Source: Xylanivirga thermophila (GTDB lineage Bacteria > Bacillota > Clostridia > Caldicoprobacterales > Xylanivirgaceae). Taken from it: a DNA stretch of 64,000 bases. The notes under the pieces are model-generated. The model saw only the letters and a program-made list of their open reading frames with translations. It did no database searches and was not told the DNA's origin. The translations under genes were made by a program, and so were the position numbers. The DNA lies in the NCBI RefSeq assembly GCF_004138105.1, contig NZ_RXHQ01000005.1, forward strand, positions 1 through 64,000. Direction: 5' to 3'. Each line of letters opens with the position of its first letter. Position 1 is the stretch's first letter. Shown one piece after another: positions 62,349-64,000 of this stretch.

Positions 62349-63047
62349 CAGGAGTCTTAAGGGGATCTTAAATTCTGGTATTCCGGATGAATAGGGAGCA
62401 ATATCATATAGTTCAAAATATATTATGATGCTATCATCTTTAAAATAAAAGGCTTGATCATAGTGTATACCTGTAAAACCATCTTCTCCAGTAAAAAAGC
62501 TTGTGTCCTTGCATTGAGAGATTTGCTTTTCTATTTCGTTATTTATTATTTCCTTATAGCCAATTCCATCTATAAATATACTCTTTAGTGTTATCTCTTC
62601 TCCCGTATTTAAATCAAAGTTATAGGCTGCTTTTTTGGAAACACCGTGATTTCCACCCGTATATTCATAGAATAATATTGTAATACTTATTATATTATCA
62701 CTTTGAAAAGGTACTTCATAAGAAGTTACTGCTTCATAATGAATATTACTGTATATATCTTTATTTGCCTTATCCTCTATTTCTTTTTTAAAGTGCAATA
62801 TATCCTTCCTTATTTTTCTGTTTAAGTTTTGTTCAATTTTTTTATTTTTTAATCCTCGTACTACGGGTATTTTTATATCTAATTCTAGATTATTGGTTTC
62901 ATAGTCTATGGATTTTTCAAATATCGATGCATCGCTATTTATAATTTCGGAAGTATTGGTATAAATATGATGTATATTGTTTGCATTATATACCAATCCT
63001 GTGGATAATAAAAGTCCAACTAAAAACATAATTATATTTTTTGGCAT
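62313..63047 (-). CDS. Secreted or membrane-anchored DUF3298/DUF4163-type protein
   Basis: A 244-residue protein. One N-terminal hydrophobic segment (about 5-22) acts as signal or anchor. The extracellular part fits the DUF4163/DUF3298 pattern seen in RsiV- and PdaC-type proteins (YEYTGGNHG, FDLNTGEEITLKSIF). Such domains bind or sense cell-wall sugars or lysozyme, but here the role is unknown. The ATG at 63047 is preferred since GGGAG then has 9-nt spacing; the ATG at 63056 abuts it. Confidence 0.78.
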   Translation of the reverse strand: MPKNIIMFLVGLLLSTGLVYNANNIHHIYTNTSEIINSDASIFEKSIDYETNNLELDIKIPVVRGLKNKKIEQNLNRKIRKDILHFKKEIEDKANKDIYSNIHYEAVTSYEVPFQSDNIISITILFYEYTGGNHGVSKKAAYNFDLNTGEEITLKSIFIDGIGYKEIINNEIEKQISQCKDTSFFTGEDGFTGIHYDQAFYFKDDSIIIYFELYDIAPYSSGIPEFKIPLRLLKDIILPEYLAV

Positions 63048-63232
63048 AATACACATCTCCCTATATAATATATTTTTAGTATGCTATTTTTAGCTGTTCA
63101 TATACTGTTTATATATGAGAAAAGTGGATTTTAAATAAGATTTGTTGTTTATATACATTATACTAAAAATAATATATACTAAACGTATGAATTTATTATC
63201 TAACTATTAACAATTAGTGGGGGAGGCTTTAG

Positions 63233-63559
63233 ATGGATAAAATTGGGAAAATGTTACCTTATCTATTAATTTGCGCAATGGCTTTTTATATGTTGCCTCT
63301 GCTAGGTAAGGATACAGGGAGCTTTATGCTAATATTATTAATAGCTATACCTATTATCTGTTTTATAGTATCATTGTTTTATGGCATAAAAAATGGTTTA
63401 AATTTGATTTTTGTACTGATTGTAGGAGTTATCTTTATACCAACTATTTTTATATATTATAATAGTAGTGCTTGGATTTATACAATAGAATATGCTATTG
63501 TAGCATTGGCTGGTAATATGATTGGCGGATTTATTGTGAAACGGTCAAAAGAGAGTTAA
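63233..63559 (+). CDS. Small four-helix membrane protein
   Basis: A 108-residue hydrophobic protein with about four helices and a short basic tail (VKRSKES). I do not recognise the family. GGGGGAGG precedes the ATG, so it is probably expressed. It lies alone between the divergent DUF3298-type gene and a terminator. Confidence 0.7.
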   Translation: MDKIGKMLPYLLICAMAFYMLPLLGKDTGSFMLILLIAIPIICFIVSLFYGIKNGLNLIFVLIVGVIFIPTIFIYYNSSAWIYTIEYAIVALAGNMIGGFIVKRSKES

Positions 63560-63560
63560 T

Positions 63561-63597
63561 ATAAAAACAGGAGTAATTTAATCACTCCTGTTTTTAT
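63561..63597. terminator. Bidirectional terminator
   Basis: ATAAAAACAGGAGT (63561-63574) pairs with ACTCCTGTTTTTAT (63584-63597), with A- and T-runs on both sides. Confidence 0.88.
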
Positions 63598-63611
63598 ATT
63601 AGTCACATATT

Positions 63612-64000
63612 CTAAAATTCTTTATCTATTGTTATAATACAATTGTAGTGGGGATTGACCTTTTTTACAGCTTGACAAATATCAGTTTTAAGTTGTTCTT
63701 CCATGGCGGGAGTATTCAATTTATATGCATCTACAACAATATCAAAGATAAGATTCTTTTTGTCTCCCTTGCCAACTATTCTAAAATCATGTATGGAATT
63801 TATTAATTCATTATCTTTAATTATTTTTTCAATTTCATTTTTTGTTTCTATAATCTCTTTTGTTTCTATAGAAACGGGATCCATATGAATAACTAAATGT
63901 AATCCTAGATTTTCGCTGAGCTCCCTTTCAGCCTTATCTATTATTTCATGAATTTCAACCACATCTATATTTGCAGGGAATTCTGCATGGATAGAAGCCA
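63612..64000 (-). CDS. Cation diffusion facilitator, C-terminal part (cut by window edge)
   Basis: The open frame continues past the window end without a start. The visible 129 residues are the cytoplasmic dimerisation domain of CDF transporters: HAEFPANIDVVEIHEIIDK, then LVIHMDPVS. A GTG at 63962 is internal, not the true start. It is the second CDF gene in the window and is separate from the intact one at 17729. The membrane helices and metal site lie outside the window. Confidence 0.85.
   Translation of the reverse strand, partial: ASIHAEFPANIDVVEIHEIIDKAERELSENLGLHLVIHMDPVSIETKEIIETKNEIEKIIKDNELINSIHDFRIVGKGDKKNLIFDIVVDAYKLNTPAMEEQLKTDICQAVKKVNPHYNCIITIDKEF

Overview
This is chromosomal DNA from a low-GC, anaerobic, Gram-positive bacterium, most likely a member of the Bacillota class Clostridia. 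The signs are A/T-rich spacers, strong GGAGG-type ribosome binding sites with frequent TTG and GTG starts, many hairpin/T-run terminators, a ferredoxin-dependent 2-oxoacid oxidoreductase, LplB/LplC-type sugar permeases with a YesM/YesN-type two-component system, and a phasin-like/UbiB gene pair. Species cannot be named from the window. No insertion sequence, phage, CRISPR array or replication origin was seen.

Layout. 1-320: end of an rRNA operon (5S rRNA, tRNA-Asn, terminator). 434-9537: housekeeping and central metabolism, including an isocitrate dehydrogenase-family enzyme, a TIM-barrel isomerase, a YigZ-family protein, a VanY-type carboxypeptidase, a P-loop ATPase followed by a four-subunit 2-oxoacid:ferredoxin oxidoreductase, and a large C39-like lipoprotein. 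9824-19391: an esterase-like hydrolase, a divergent MurE-like ligase, three tandem M42 aminopeptidases, a phasin-like/UbiB pair, an ECF S-component, a cation diffusion facilitator and a peroxiredoxin. 19416-32881: a carbohydrate region. It has a divergent YesM/YesN pair, a decayed GH4 and PfkB kinase fusion, an ABC sugar importer whose binding protein is frameshifted, then a phosphoesterase, a transporter and two PHP-domain hydrolases with a small partner protein. 32961-46823: an L,D-transpeptidase with Ig-like repeats, then a tightly overlapping eight-gene operon (membrane protein, ABC ATPase, ABC permease, coiled-coil membrane protein, MoxR ATPase, DUF58, two VWA proteins).

47061-53687: a glycosyltransferase and two ABC exporter genes (the first broken by an internal deletion), a 45-codon ORF, and a TetM-like ribosomal protection protein. 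The 5' leader of the last looks like a drug-responsive attenuator: a four-codon upstream ORF lies inside a terminator hairpin, and a second stem covers the gene's Shine-Dalgarno. 53764-64000: topoisomerase III, MscL, a MarR regulator with a clear palindromic operator, an MFS transporter, a radical SAM/SPASM protein with a TetR regulator and paired operators, tRNA-Arg, TadA, tRNA-Ser, small membrane or secreted proteins, and the 3' end of a second cation diffusion facilitator.

The most interesting points are the attenuator leader at 51600-51776, the PHP/phosphoesterase operon with a possible split CehA-like enzyme, the MurE-like protein that has lost the family's DNPR motif, and the cluster of decaying genes at 23-27 kb and 48-49.6 kb.
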